NCBI RefSeq assembly: GCF_014199915.1
Contig: NZ_JACHOO010000001.1
Span: 124,001-188,000, forward strand
Reading direction: 5' to 3'
DNA from: Prosthecomicrobium pneumaticum
GTDB lineage: Bacteria > Pseudomonadota > Alphaproteobacteria > Rhizobiales > Kaistiaceae
DNA length: 64,000 nt
Shown here: in pieces, positions 9,985-18,306 of the stretch
How positions within the stretch are numbered: position 1 is the first letter of the stretch
How the letters are laid out: each line of letters opens with the position of its first letter
Made by a program: the position numbers and the translations under genes
The notes under the pieces: model-generated
The model's input: only the letters and a program-made list of their open reading frames with translations
Told to the model about the DNA's origin: nothing
Databases searched by the model: none

Positions 9985-11583
9985 ATGACCACCACTGCTG
10001 TTGGAGAGCGCGGCCGGCTCGATCCGGTCGTTCTCGGCATCCTCCTCTACTTCGCCGCGCACACGCTCATCCGCGTCGTCGGCGTGCCGAATTTCGGCGT
10101 CGACGACACCGAGGCGGAGGTCCGCACCCAGATCTTCTCGCTCTACTACAACGCGCGTAACCCGCCTCTCTTCGACTGGCTGTTTTACGGAGCGCAGCAG
10201 CTCTTCGGCAGCACCAACACCACCATCCACCTCTTGAAGGCGGTGCTCTATTCCGGTGCCGGAATCCTGCTCTATTACGGCATCCGGCCGTTCTTCCGGC
10301 ATCGAAGCGCGCTCTACGCCGCCATCCTCGGCTATCCGTCGACGATCTTCTTCGGCTGGTTCACTTTCCAGCAGTTTTCCCATACCGCGGCCTTCTTTCT
10401 TGCGATCGGCCTTGTGGTCTATGCCTATATGCGCGTGCTGAAGCACGGCAATGCCGGTGCCTATGTGCTGCTCGGCGTGGCGCTCGGGCTCGGCTTCATG
10501 TCGAAATACCTGTTCGCGATCCTCTTCGTCGCGCTGTTCGTCTCGGGCCTGATGCGGCCGGCCTACCGGGCGCGGCTCCTGTCGGCGAAGATGCTCGTCG
10601 TTCTGCCGGTCGCGCTGTTGATCCTCGTGCCGTTCGCCATCGGCTTCTGGCTCAACATCGACGAGACCGGCGCGACGCTGCGCCATCGGATCGTCGGTTC
10701 GGCGTCGAGCGTCGCCGAATCGCTCTTCTGGCTCGCGGCGCTGTCGGCCTTCTACTGGCTGCCGCTCGTCGCTCTGCTCGGCGCGGCCCATCTGCGATGG
10801 CGAGGGAGGTCTGCGCCGACGGCCACGGAGCACAGCGAAGGGGTGGTCGGCCCGGGCGATCCGGACTTCTATCCCTGGATGCGCGATGCGACCCTGATCA
10901 TGATCGCCACCATGGTGTTCGCGGTCACCGTGCTCGGCACCGAGATCGGCAGCGGCGGCGAGCGCTATCTGGTCGGCGCCTTGCCGCTCCTCCCGGTCGC
11001 GATCTTCGCGTGGGTCGATCGCCGGCCGGCCTTCCCGGCCGATGCGGTCCGTCGCTTTCTCCGTTTCGCGATGGTCTTCATCATCGGCACGGCGGCGGTT
11101 CGGATCCTCTTCTTCGTCCTGGCGGCGCCGCCCGTCTGCATGCCGCGCTGCATGGTCTTCGTCGATTACGGCAACGTCCTGCAGCAGCTCACGCCGCTCC
11201 CCGGCGAGACGGGCGTCGTGCTGACCGACCATGTCCATATCGGGTCGAACCTGCGGCAATATCTGCCGGACACGTTCGTCCGCGTCGGCAGCTACAATCG
11301 CCGCGACGTGTTCGGCCTGCCGGCGCCCGAGGTGCGGAGCTGCCATCTCGTCTGGTTCGAACGCTTCCGCAAGGATCGCCCCAGCACGGCCGAAGAGGCG
11401 CTCTCCTCGGTGCTCGGCCGCCCTGCAACGGCGCAGGATATGGCGGCCGTCGGCACGCCGGAGACGGTCACCCTCGGCTGGTGGACGCGGCTTCTCGAGG
11501 CACGCGATCCTCCGCCGCTCCTCGGCGTGGCGAAGGTCGACCCGGCGAGCCCGATCTGCGGCGATCCGCAGCCGGGCGGTTGA
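9985..11583 (+). CDS. GT39/ArnT-type membrane glycosyltransferase (second of two)
   Basis: A 532-residue GT-C family membrane protein, paralogous to the gene before it. Shared features are the acidic pair in the first extracytoplasmic loop (FGVDDTEAE, Asp40-Asp41), the RNPPLFDWL motif, the similar spacing of hydrophobic segments, and a periplasmic C-terminal domain. Here that domain holds the cysteines of PPVCMPRCM, LRSCHLV-like and PICGD. The donor is likely a polyprenyl-linked sugar by family analogy; the acceptor is unknown. It begins 114 bases after its neighbour, and I see no convincing gene in that gap. A weak downstream relationship to the glutathione transferase gene (73-base gap) is only positional. 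Confidence 0.84.
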   Translation: MTTTAVGERGRLDPVVLGILLYFAAHTLIRVVGVPNFGVDDTEAEVRTQIFSLYYNARNPPLFDWLFYGAQQLFGSTNTTIHLLKAVLYSGAGILLYYGIRPFFRHRSALYAAILGYPSTIFFGWFTFQQFSHTAAFFLAIGLVVYAYMRVLKHGNAGAYVLLGVALGLGFMSKYLFAILFVALFVSGLMRPAYRARLLSAKMLVVLPVALLILVPFAIGFWLNIDETGATLRHRIVGSASSVAESLFWLAALSAFYWLPLVALLGAAHLRWRGRSAPTATEHSEGVVGPGDPDFYPWMRDATLIMIATMVFAVTVLGTEIGSGGERYLVGALPLLPVAIFAWVDRRPAFPADAVRRFLRFAMVFIIGTAAVRILFFVLAAPPVCMPRCMVFVDYGNVLQQLTPLPGETGVVLTDHVHIGSNLRQYLPDTFVRVGSYNRRDVFGLPAPEVRSCHLVWFERFRKDRPSTAEEALSSVLGRPATAQDMAAVGTPETVTLGWWTRLLEARDPPPLLGVAKVDPASPICGDPQPGG

Positions 11584-11655
11584 CCGGCCGGCTGCAGGAG
11601 CGCCCCCTTTGCCCTATGATCCGGTACCCCCAAACCAGCGAGCGGGAGTTCAGCC

Positions 11656-12366
11656 ATGACCGTCACGCAGACCCAGCCGATCGAGCTCCACTACTGGCCG
11701 ACGCCGAACGGCCACAAGATCACGATCATGCTCGAGGAACTCGGCGTCCCTTACGCGTTGCACTATGTGAACATCTCGAAGGGCGATCAGTTCAAGCCGG
11801 ACTTCCTCTCCATCTCGCCGAACAACAAGATGCCGGCCATCGTCGACCCGGAGGGGCCGGACGGCCAGCCGATTTCGGTCTTCGAATCGGGGGCCATCCT
11901 GCTCTATCTCGGCCGCAAGTTCGGCCGGTTCTATCCTACCGCCGACGAGCGGGCGCGCGTCGCGGTCGAGGAATGGCTGATGTGGCAGATGGGCGGTTTC
12001 GGCCCGATGCTCGGCCAGGGCAATCACTTCCGCATCTACGCGCCGGAGAAGATCCCCTACGCCATCAAGCGCTATGAGGACGAGACGCATCGCCTCTATG
12101 GCGTGCTCGACAAAAGGCTCGCCGACCGCGAGTTCGTCGCCGGCGATTACTCGATCGCCGACATCGCCATCATCGGCTGGGCGAAGGGCATGGAGCGGCA
12201 GGGTATCGAGCCGACAGAATTCCGGAATGTCGCGCGCTGGCGAGAGACGATGCTTGCCCGTCCCGCGGTCGAGCGCGGCTTCGCCGTCGTCGCTCCGACG
12301 CCGCCGACCAATCTCGCCGACGACAAGGAAGCGCAGAAAGTTCTCTTCAACCAGCGCGCCCGCTGA
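11656..12366 (+). CDS. Glutathione S-transferase, YfcG/Nu-class disulfide-bond oxidoreductase type
   Basis: A cytosolic thioredoxin-fold protein of 236 residues that resembles E. coli YfcG throughout. The N-terminal domain has the class signature PTPNGHKITIMLEELG, with Thr and Asn in place of the usual catalytic Tyr or Ser, then SPNNKMPAIVDPEG and ESGAILLYLG, which bind glutathione. The helical C-terminal domain contains WQMGGFGPMLGQ and DYSIADIAIIGW. Nu-class enzymes reduce disulfides using two bound glutathione molecules rather than conjugating xenobiotics; that activity is inferred from the family. The ATG at 11656 follows GGGAG at 11642. A GC-rich hairpin at 12379-12401 lies just past the stop. 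Confidence 0.93.
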   Translation: MTVTQTQPIELHYWPTPNGHKITIMLEELGVPYALHYVNISKGDQFKPDFLSISPNNKMPAIVDPEGPDGQPISVFESGAILLYLGRKFGRFYPTADERARVAVEEWLMWQMGGFGPMLGQGNHFRIYAPEKIPYAIKRYEDETHRLYGVLDKRLADREFVAGDYSIADIAIIGWAKGMERQGIEPTEFRNVARWRETMLARPAVERGFAVVAPTPPTNLADDKEAQKVLFNQRAR

Positions 12367-12669
12367 TCGCGACTGCCGGCGGCGGGCCGTCCGCCCGCCG
12401 CATGGTGAATGGCGGATCGGTGCGGGTCACATCCCCTTAACCACACCGCCCGCCATACGGGGACGCGGCGCGCTTTCGGCGCCGCGTTCCGAATCGGTTA
12501 ACCTCTCGTTAGGACTCCGGCGGGCTCAATGCCGGCAACCGAGACGTACGACCTCACGGCTCCTTGGCGACGGCGAATCCTCATGCTGCGGTGCACATCG
12601 ACAGACGCGCCCGTAGCTGCTAACCAAAGGCTGCTGGGGACGTCAACGCAGGCGGAACGACGGGGACCA
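12367..12669 (+). other. Intergenic region before rlpA
   Basis: About 300 bases without a supported gene. It starts with a hairpin, GCGGCGGGC / GCCCGCCGC at 12379-12401, that may end the glutathione transferase transcript but lacks a T-tract. At 12498-12512 there is TTAA-N7-TTAG, one base from the alphaproteobacterial CtrA box. A short in-frame extension of rlpA to an ATG at 12529 is possible but would precede the signal peptide. No RNA gene was recognised. Confidence 0.4.
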
Positions 12670-13842
12670 ATGCAGGGCAGGGTGCTTCTCACCGCGGCGA
12701 CCATGGTTTCGGCGGCCGCCATTCTCGCTTCTTGCGCTTCGCCGCCGCCGCCGAAGACGGCGCGGAGCAAAGAATATTTCAGCGAGAAGAAGTACGGGGT
12801 GAAGGCGAGCCCGCGCGTCGTGAACTATGGCGAGCGGGTGCCGCAGGGCGGCGGTCGACGGATGGTCGGCAAGCCCTATACGGTCGCCGGTCAGGTCTAT
12901 AAACCTCAGGATGTCGACGAGGATTACACGGCCGTCGGCCGGGCCTCATGGTATGGTTCGGCGTTCCACGGCCGGCTGACCGCGAACGGCGAAGTCTACG
13001 ATGTCGATAGCATCACGGCCGCGCATCCGACGATGCCGCTGCCGAGCTATGCCCGGGTGACCAATGTCGAGAACGGCCGCTCGGTGGTGGTGCGCGTCAA
13101 CGATCGCGGTCCCTATCACAGCAACCGCATGATGGACCTGTCCGAGCGCGCCGCCGAATTGCTCGATACCAAGCGCGACGGCGTCGGCACGATCCAGGTG
13201 CAGTATCTCGGTCCCGCCCCGCTCGAGGGCCATGACCAGAAGAAACTTCTGGCGACCTATCAAGGACCGGACTCGAATGCCTCCGGCGGCATGGGTCACA
13301 CCATGCTCGCTTTCCTCGGCCTCGGCGGACGTCACGACCGCGGGCGCGATCGCGACACCGTGCGTCCCGCCGCCGCTCCGCAGCGCGCCGAGCCGGCGCC
13401 TGTGCTCGTCGCGATGGCGCCGATCCCGCGCGACCGTCCGGAATACGGCATCGCGGACGGCTATGCCGTCGATGCCTACACCTATGCGGTGATCGCCGCC
13501 CGCGAGGAGCGTGCGCAGACCGTCGCCGCGGTCGAGGAGCGGCCGGTCGCCCGGGTCACCACCAAGACGGCGTCCGTCGCGCCCGGCCTCGCGCCGGGTC
13601 CGCAGACCCTCGGCACGATCAGCGTCTCGCAGCCGATCGGCTATGGCGAGGGGACCGCTATCCCGGCCGTCTGGTCGGACGATCCAGTCTACGCCGTCTC
13701 GACCGCGGGTTCGTCCTTCTCGGCCGCTCCGATCTCCGCACGGGCCCATGCCGCGGCCGCCGATCTCGCCAGGCAGATCGATCTCGCTTCCGCGCTCGAG
13801 GACGCCGCCTGGCGCGAGGCCGGGCGCCGCGGCCTGCGCTGA
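12670..13842 (+). CDS. rlpA: RlpA-family septal/peptidoglycan lytic protein, lipoprotein
   Basis: A 390-residue outer-envelope lipoprotein with a double-psi beta-barrel that probably cleaves glycan strands lacking stem peptides, or binds them at division sites. The start at 12670 has GGGGA close upstream and begins a lipoprotein signal peptide ending at LASC. The RlpA barrel lies at about residues 85-190, shown by GRASWYGSAFHGRLTANGE, AHPTMPLPSYARVTN, VVRVNDRGPY and RMMDLSERAAELL. The catalytic-type Asp of NDRGP is present. The last 200 residues are Ala/Pro/Arg-rich and low in complexity, with no SPOR domain that I can recognise. The methyltransferase gene begins three bases after the stop. 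Confidence 0.92.
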   Translation: MQGRVLLTAATMVSAAAILASCASPPPPKTARSKEYFSEKKYGVKASPRVVNYGERVPQGGGRRMVGKPYTVAGQVYKPQDVDEDYTAVGRASWYGSAFHGRLTANGEVYDVDSITAAHPTMPLPSYARVTNVENGRSVVVRVNDRGPYHSNRMMDLSERAAELLDTKRDGVGTIQVQYLGPAPLEGHDQKKLLATYQGPDSNASGGMGHTMLAFLGLGGRHDRGRDRDTVRPAAAPQRAEPAPVLVAMAPIPRDRPEYGIADGYAVDAYTYAVIAAREERAQTVAAVEERPVARVTTKTASVAPGLAPGPQTLGTISVSQPIGYGEGTAIPAVWSDDPVYAVSTAGSSFSAAPISARAHAAAADLARQIDLASALEDAAWREAGRRGLR

Positions 13843-13845
13843 ACG

Positions 13846-14694
13846 GTGGGGCCGGACGGCGACCCGCCCTCCGCGGCGCCTGCCGACGAGGACCGCACGG
13901 TCGGGCGCCAGACGGTGCTGGTCGGCGACTGTCTGGTCCGCCTCGCGGAGCTGCCCGAGGGCTCTGTCGATGTCGTGGTGACGTCGCCGCCCTATAATAT
14001 CGGCCTCGCCTATAACGCCTATGACGATGGCGGGGATCGCGCCGCCTATCTCGATTTCATCGCTGCGGCGGGCCGCGCGCTGAAGCGCGTGCTCGCGCCG
14101 GGCGGTTCGTTCTTTCTCAACATCGCCGGCACGGCGAGCGACCCCTGGATCGCGCAGGAGGTGGCGGCGGCGCTGCGACCGCTTTTCGTGCTGCAGAACG
14201 CCATCGTCTGGGTGAAGTCGATCGCCATCGACGGCCGCTCCGTCGGCCATTTCAAGCCGATCAACAGCCGGCGCTATCTCAACCACACCTATGAGCACGT
14301 CTTCCACTTCACCGCGACGGGCGCCGTGCCGCTCGATCGTCTGGCGGTGGGCGTGCCGTTCCAGGACAAGTCGAACATCGCGCGCTTCGGCCATGACGCC
14401 GACCGACGCTGCGCCGGCAATGTCTGGTTCATCCGTTACGAGACGATCCGCAGCCGCGGCGAACGCTTCCACCATCCGAGCCCGTTCCCCGTCGAACTTC
14501 CCGAGCGCTGCATTCTCCTGCACGGCCGCCGCGACGCCACGGTGCTCGATCCCTTTCTCGGCACCGGCTCGACCCTCGTCGCCGCGGAGCGGCTCGGCTG
14601 CCGCGGCATCGGCATCGAGCTCGATCCCGTCTATGCCGCCGCCGCCGTCCGGCGGCTCGAGGGCCTCGCGCCGCTCGCCCCGGACGTGGCGTGA
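13846..14694 (+). CDS. Orphan DNA methyltransferase, beta-type motif order
   Basis: A 282-residue SAM-dependent DNA methyltransferase. The catalytic motif TSPPYN (residues 46-51) precedes the SAM-binding motif DPFLGTGST (235-243), the order of beta-class amino-methyltransferases. TSPPY occurs both in N4-cytosine enzymes and in some N6-adenine enzymes, so the modified base is uncertain. The middle segment (residues 120-220) should read the target sequence. No restriction endonuclease gene is adjacent, so this looks like an orphan enzyme for regulation or repair. It is not CcrM: it lacks the CcrM-like DPPYN motif. The GTG start, three bases after rlpA, suggests coupling but has no strong ribosome site; a GTG at 13915 is an alternative. 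Confidence 0.85.
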   Translation: MGPDGDPPSAAPADEDRTVGRQTVLVGDCLVRLAELPEGSVDVVVTSPPYNIGLAYNAYDDGGDRAAYLDFIAAAGRALKRVLAPGGSFFLNIAGTASDPWIAQEVAAALRPLFVLQNAIVWVKSIAIDGRSVGHFKPINSRRYLNHTYEHVFHFTATGAVPLDRLAVGVPFQDKSNIARFGHDADRRCAGNVWFIRYETIRSRGERFHHPSPFPVELPERCILLHGRRDATVLDPFLGTGSTLVAAERLGCRGIGIELDPVYAAAAVRRLEGLAPLAPDVA

Positions 14695-14747
14695 GCGCGG
14701 CGCTCCGTCTTATCGACCGCCGGCGTGAAAACGGTTAAACCGCCGCC

Positions 14748-15857
14748 ATGGCATCACTGAACGGAAACGCCGCCGAGACCCGCTGGGGGCCGCGCGGCAC
14801 GGCCGGGGCGACGATCGCGGCGCGGCTCGCCTTCGAGGGCATCCGCCATTCCTACGGCGGAGGCGCCTCGCTCGACGGCGTCGCCTTCACCGTCGAGCCC
14901 GGCGAGATCCTCTGCCTGCTCGGGCGGTCCGGCTGCGGCAAGACCACGCTGTTGCGCGTCACGGCGGGTCTCGAGCGCCAGAGTGCGGGCCGCATCACGG
15001 TGAACGGGCTCGAGATCGCCGGCCCGCGCGCTTTCCTCGCGCCGGAGAAGCGCGGCATCGGCCTGATGTTCCAGGACTATGCCCTGTTCCCGCATCTCTC
15101 GAACCTGCGCAATGTGATGTTCGGGCTCGCCGGGCTGAAGCCTGCCGAGGCGGCGGACGTCGCGCGGCGGGCGCTCGCCCGCGTCGGCCTCGAACATCAT
15201 GCCGAGGCCTTCCCGCACGCCCTTTCGGGCGGCGAACAGCAGCGGGTCGCGCTCGCCCGCGCGATCGCGCCGCGCCCCTCCGTGCTCCTGATGGACGAGC
15301 CCTTCTCGAATCTCGATCGCCGGCTGCGCGATCAGGTGCGCGAGGAGACGCTGGCGGTGCTCCGCGAGACGCGGGCCACCGCGATCATCGTCACTCATGA
15401 TCCGGAGGAGGCGATGCGGCTCGGCGACCGGATCGCGCTGATGCGGGCCGGCCGGCTCGTCCAGATCGGCGAGGCGCGCACGCTCTACGAGACGCCCGCC
15501 GATCTCTTCGCGGCACGCTTCTTCTCGGAGCTCAACGAATTCGAGGGCCGCGTGTCCGCCGGCGCGGTCGACACCCCGCTCGGACGGATCGCGGCGCCCG
15601 GCCGTGCCGAGGGCGAGACGGTGGTGGTGGCGGTGCGGCCGCAGGGTGTCGCCGTCGCGCCGGCGGGCGCCGGCGTGCCCGGCCGGGTGATCGGCCACCG
15701 CTTCCTCGGCGAGGTCGACCAGCTCGACGTCGCGATCGATGGAACGGACATTCCGGTGAAGGCCCGCGCCCGCATCACCGCACCTTTCGCCGTCGGCGAC
15801 GAAGTCGGTCTCTCGCTCACGCCGCGCGACGTGCTCGTCTTCGCCAAGGACGGCTGA
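14748..15857 (+). CDS. ABC transporter ATP-binding protein, FbpC/PotA-like, orphan
   Basis: The nucleotide-binding subunit of a binding-protein-dependent importer, 369 residues. The ATPase domain has Walker A GRSGCGKTT, the Q-loop FQDYALFP, signature LSGGEQQRVALARAI, Walker B VLLMDEPFSNLD and the switch His in IIVTHDPEEA. A C-terminal TOBE-type domain starts near residue 260 (VAVRPQGVAV, GRVIGHRFLGEVDQLDV). The EKRGIGLMFQDYALFPHL stretch resembles ferric-iron (FbpC) ATPases, but no permease or binding protein is adjacent, so the substrate is unassigned. The stop codon lies in an 18-base perfect tandem duplication; the second copy is in frame and would add five residues (FAKDG) on readthrough. 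Confidence 0.9.
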   Translation: MASLNGNAAETRWGPRGTAGATIAARLAFEGIRHSYGGGASLDGVAFTVEPGEILCLLGRSGCGKTTLLRVTAGLERQSAGRITVNGLEIAGPRAFLAPEKRGIGLMFQDYALFPHLSNLRNVMFGLAGLKPAEAADVARRALARVGLEHHAEAFPHALSGGEQQRVALARAIAPRPSVLLMDEPFSNLDRRLRDQVREETLAVLRETRATAIIVTHDPEEAMRLGDRIALMRAGRLVQIGEARTLYETPADLFAARFFSELNEFEGRVSAGAVDTPLGRIAAPGRAEGETVVVAVRPQGVAVAPAGAGVPGRVIGHRFLGEVDQLDVAIDGTDIPVKARARITAPFAVGDEVGLSLTPRDVLVFAKDG

Positions 15858-15875
15858 TTCGCCAAGGACGGCTGA
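15840..15875 (+). repeat. 18-base tandem duplication across the stop codon
   Basis: The sequence TTCGCCAAGGACGGCTGA occurs twice in perfect tandem, at 15840-15857 and 15858-15875. The first copy contains the last codons and stop of the FbpC-like gene; the second repeats them in the same frame, including the stop. Confidence 0.97.
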
Positions 15876-15898
15876 CCGGCGCTGGCGCCGCCCCCGCG

Positions 15899-18298
15899 TC
15901 ACTCGCCGTAGGGCACCCAGATGTTCTTGACCTGGGTCGCCCGGCGGAGGAACTCCCGGCCCTGGCCTTCTGCCGGACTCGTCCAGCGGACGGGCCGGGC
16001 ATGGGCCCACACCGGTTTCAGATTGCCGGCCGAGGCAGCCTCCACGGCCGACGCACCGTCGTCGACGCCGAAATACCAGAAGGCCGCGACATCGTCGTGC
16101 TCGGCGAGGGTCTTTGCGAGCACGGACCGCTCGCCGGTGACGATGTTGACGACGCCGCCCGGCACGTCGCTGGTGTCGAGCAGCTGATAGAAATCCGTGG
16201 CGACGAGCGGGAAGACCGGCGAGGGGACGACCACCACCCGGTTGCCCATGGCGATCGCCGGTGCGACGAGCGAGACGAAGGCGACGAGCGGCGCTTCGTC
16301 CGGACAGGCGATGGCGATCGTGCCGAACGGCTCGTTCATGGCGAGCGTCACGTTGCGCGAGCGGGTGGCGTGGACGAGGCCGTCATATTTGTCGGCCCAC
16401 GCGGCGTAATGGGCGATCCGCGCCACCGCCGCCTCGACCTCGGCGGCCGCGGCCTTCGCATCTCCATCGACGAGCGTGGCGATGCGGTCGCGGAAGTCGT
16501 TCGCCCGCGCCTCGAGATTCTCCGCGAGGTAATAGAGCACCTGGGCGCGGTTGTGCGCGGTCACGCCGGCCCAGGCGGAGGCCTTGTTCGCCGCCTCGAC
16601 CGCGTTGCGGATGTCCTTGCGGTTGCCGAGGCCGACCTGGCCGGCGGCCGCGCCGCGATGATCGGTGACGGTGTAGCTGTAGCCCGAATCCGGCCGCGCC
16701 TGCTTGCCGCCGATATAGAGCTTCGCCGTCCGGTCGAAGCGCGGCGCGGTGGCGACGGCCTCCGGCAGGGCCGCGGCCGGTGCTGCCGAGAAGTCGACGC
16801 TCCGCAGCCGCACCGGCTTCGCTTCCGTCACGTCCGCGGCCGGCACGAGATAGTCGGCGAGCCCTTCGCGCCCGCCCTCGCGGCCGAAGCCCGATTCGCG
16901 ATAGCCGCCGAAGCCGGCGGCGGCGTCGAACAGATTGGCGGCGTTGATCCAGACGACGCCGGCCTTCAGCCGCGCCGCCGCGTCGAGCGCGACATTGATG
17001 TTCTCCGACCAGACCGAGGCGGCGAGGCCGTAGCGGGAATTGTTGGCGAGCTCGATCGCCTCCGCCTGGGTGCGGAAGGTCATCGCGACGAGAACCGGGC
17101 CGAAGATCTCCTCCTGCGCCAGCGTCGAGGCCGGGCCGACGCCCGTCACGAGCGTCGGCGGGAAGTAGAGGCCCTCCTTCGGCAGCGGCGCTCCCAGCTG
17201 GTGGCAGACGGCGCCCTCGGCCCGGCCGGCCTCGACGAGGCTGCGGATCCGCTCGAGCTGCACGGTATCGACGATCGCTCCGACATCGGTCGACTTGTCG
17301 AGCGGATCGCCGACGCGCAGCGTCTCCATCCGTGCCTTGAGCTTGCCGATCAGCCGGTCGGCGACCGCCTCCTGGACGAGCAGGCGCGACCCGGCGCAGC
17401 ACACCTGGCCCTGGTTGAACCAGATCGAATCGACGACGCCCTCGACCGCCGCATCGAGATCGGCGTCGTCGAAGACGATGAAGGGCGACTTGCCGCCGAG
17501 TTCGAGGCCGAGCTTCTTTCCCGTGCCGGCGGTCGCCTTGCGGATGAGCCGGCCGACCTCGGTCGACCCCGTGAAGGCGATCTTGTCGACGTCCGGATGC
17601 TCGACGAGCAGCGCGCCGGTGCGGCCGTCGCCGGTGACGATGTTGACGACGCCCTGCGGCAGGCCGGCCTCGCGGCAGAGTTCGGCGAAGGCGAGGGCGG
17701 AGAGCGGGGTGAACTCCGCCGGCTTCAGCACCACCGTATTGCCCGCCGCGAGCGCCGGCGCGACCTTCCAGGCGAGCATCAGGAGGGGGAAGTTCCACGG
17801 CACGATCTGGCCGCAGACGCCGACCGGCCGGTGCTGGGGGAACTCGCTCTCGATCAGCTCGGCCCAGCCGGCGTGATGGTAGAAATGGCGGACGACGAGC
17901 GGGATGTCGATGTCGCGGCTCTCGCGGATCGGCTTGCCGTTGTCCATCGTTTCGAGCACGGCGAAGAAACGCTCGCGCTTCTGCAGCAGCCGCGCGAGGG
18001 CATAGAGATATCTGGCGCGGGCATGGCCGGACAGCGCCTGCCAGGGCGCCAGCGCGGCCTTTGCCGCCGCGACCGCGGCGTCGATATCGGCGGCGGAGCC
18101 TTGCGCGACCTCGGCGAGCAGCGCGCCGGTCGCCGGATTGCGGACCTCGAAATGGCCGCCCTCGGCGGGGTCGGCGTGCTCGCCATCGATGAAATGGCCG
18201 AAGCGCGGCCGTGCCGCGAGCCAGGCGAGAATCTCGGCATTCGCTTCCGGGGCGGGGCCGTAATCCATGGTGCGCAGGATGTCCTTGACGGCGGGCAT
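15899..18298 (-). CDS. Two-domain aldehyde dehydrogenase, ALDH16-like
   Basis: A 799-residue protein with two aldehyde dehydrogenase domains. The first (about residues 30-500) is complete: PWNFPLLMLAWK, LKPAEFTPLSA, FTGSTEVGR, general base Glu266 in LELGGKSP, and nucleophile Cys300 in FNQGQVCCAGSR. The second (about 530-799) keeps the cofactor-domain outline (GTIAIACPDEAPLVAF, VNIVTGERS) but lacks the GQxC nucleophile and ends early, so it looks non-catalytic. This layout matches family ALDH16, whose bacterial members are active through domain one. It lies eight bases after deoC. DeoC produces acetaldehyde, so oxidation of acetaldehyde to acetate is a plausible role, by inference. The final gene of the SorC-deoC-aldehyde dehydrogenase operon. 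Confidence 0.93.
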   Translation of the reverse strand: MPAVKDILRTMDYGPAPEANAEILAWLAARPRFGHFIDGEHADPAEGGHFEVRNPATGALLAEVAQGSAADIDAAVAAAKAALAPWQALSGHARARYLYALARLLQKRERFFAVLETMDNGKPIRESRDIDIPLVVRHFYHHAGWAELIESEFPQHRPVGVCGQIVPWNFPLLMLAWKVAPALAAGNTVVLKPAEFTPLSALAFAELCREAGLPQGVVNIVTGDGRTGALLVEHPDVDKIAFTGSTEVGRLIRKATAGTGKKLGLELGGKSPFIVFDDADLDAAVEGVVDSIWFNQGQVCCAGSRLLVQEAVADRLIGKLKARMETLRVGDPLDKSTDVGAIVDTVQLERIRSLVEAGRAEGAVCHQLGAPLPKEGLYFPPTLVTGVGPASTLAQEEIFGPVLVAMTFRTQAEAIELANNSRYGLAASVWSENINVALDAAARLKAGVVWINAANLFDAAAGFGGYRESGFGREGGREGLADYLVPAADVTEAKPVRLRSVDFSAAPAAALPEAVATAPRFDRTAKLYIGGKQARPDSGYSYTVTDHRGAAAGQVGLGNRKDIRNAVEAANKASAWAGVTAHNRAQVLYYLAENLEARANDFRDRIATLVDGDAKAAAAEVEAAVARIAHYAAWADKYDGLVHATRSRNVTLAMNEPFGTIAIACPDEAPLVAFVSLVAPAIAMGNRVVVVPSPVFPLVATDFYQLLDTSDVPGGVVNIVTGERSVLAKTLAEHDDVAAFWYFGVDDGASAVEAASAGNLKPVWAHARPVRWTSPAEGQGREFLRRATQVKNIWVPYGE

Positions 18299-18306
18299 GG
18301 CGGGCC

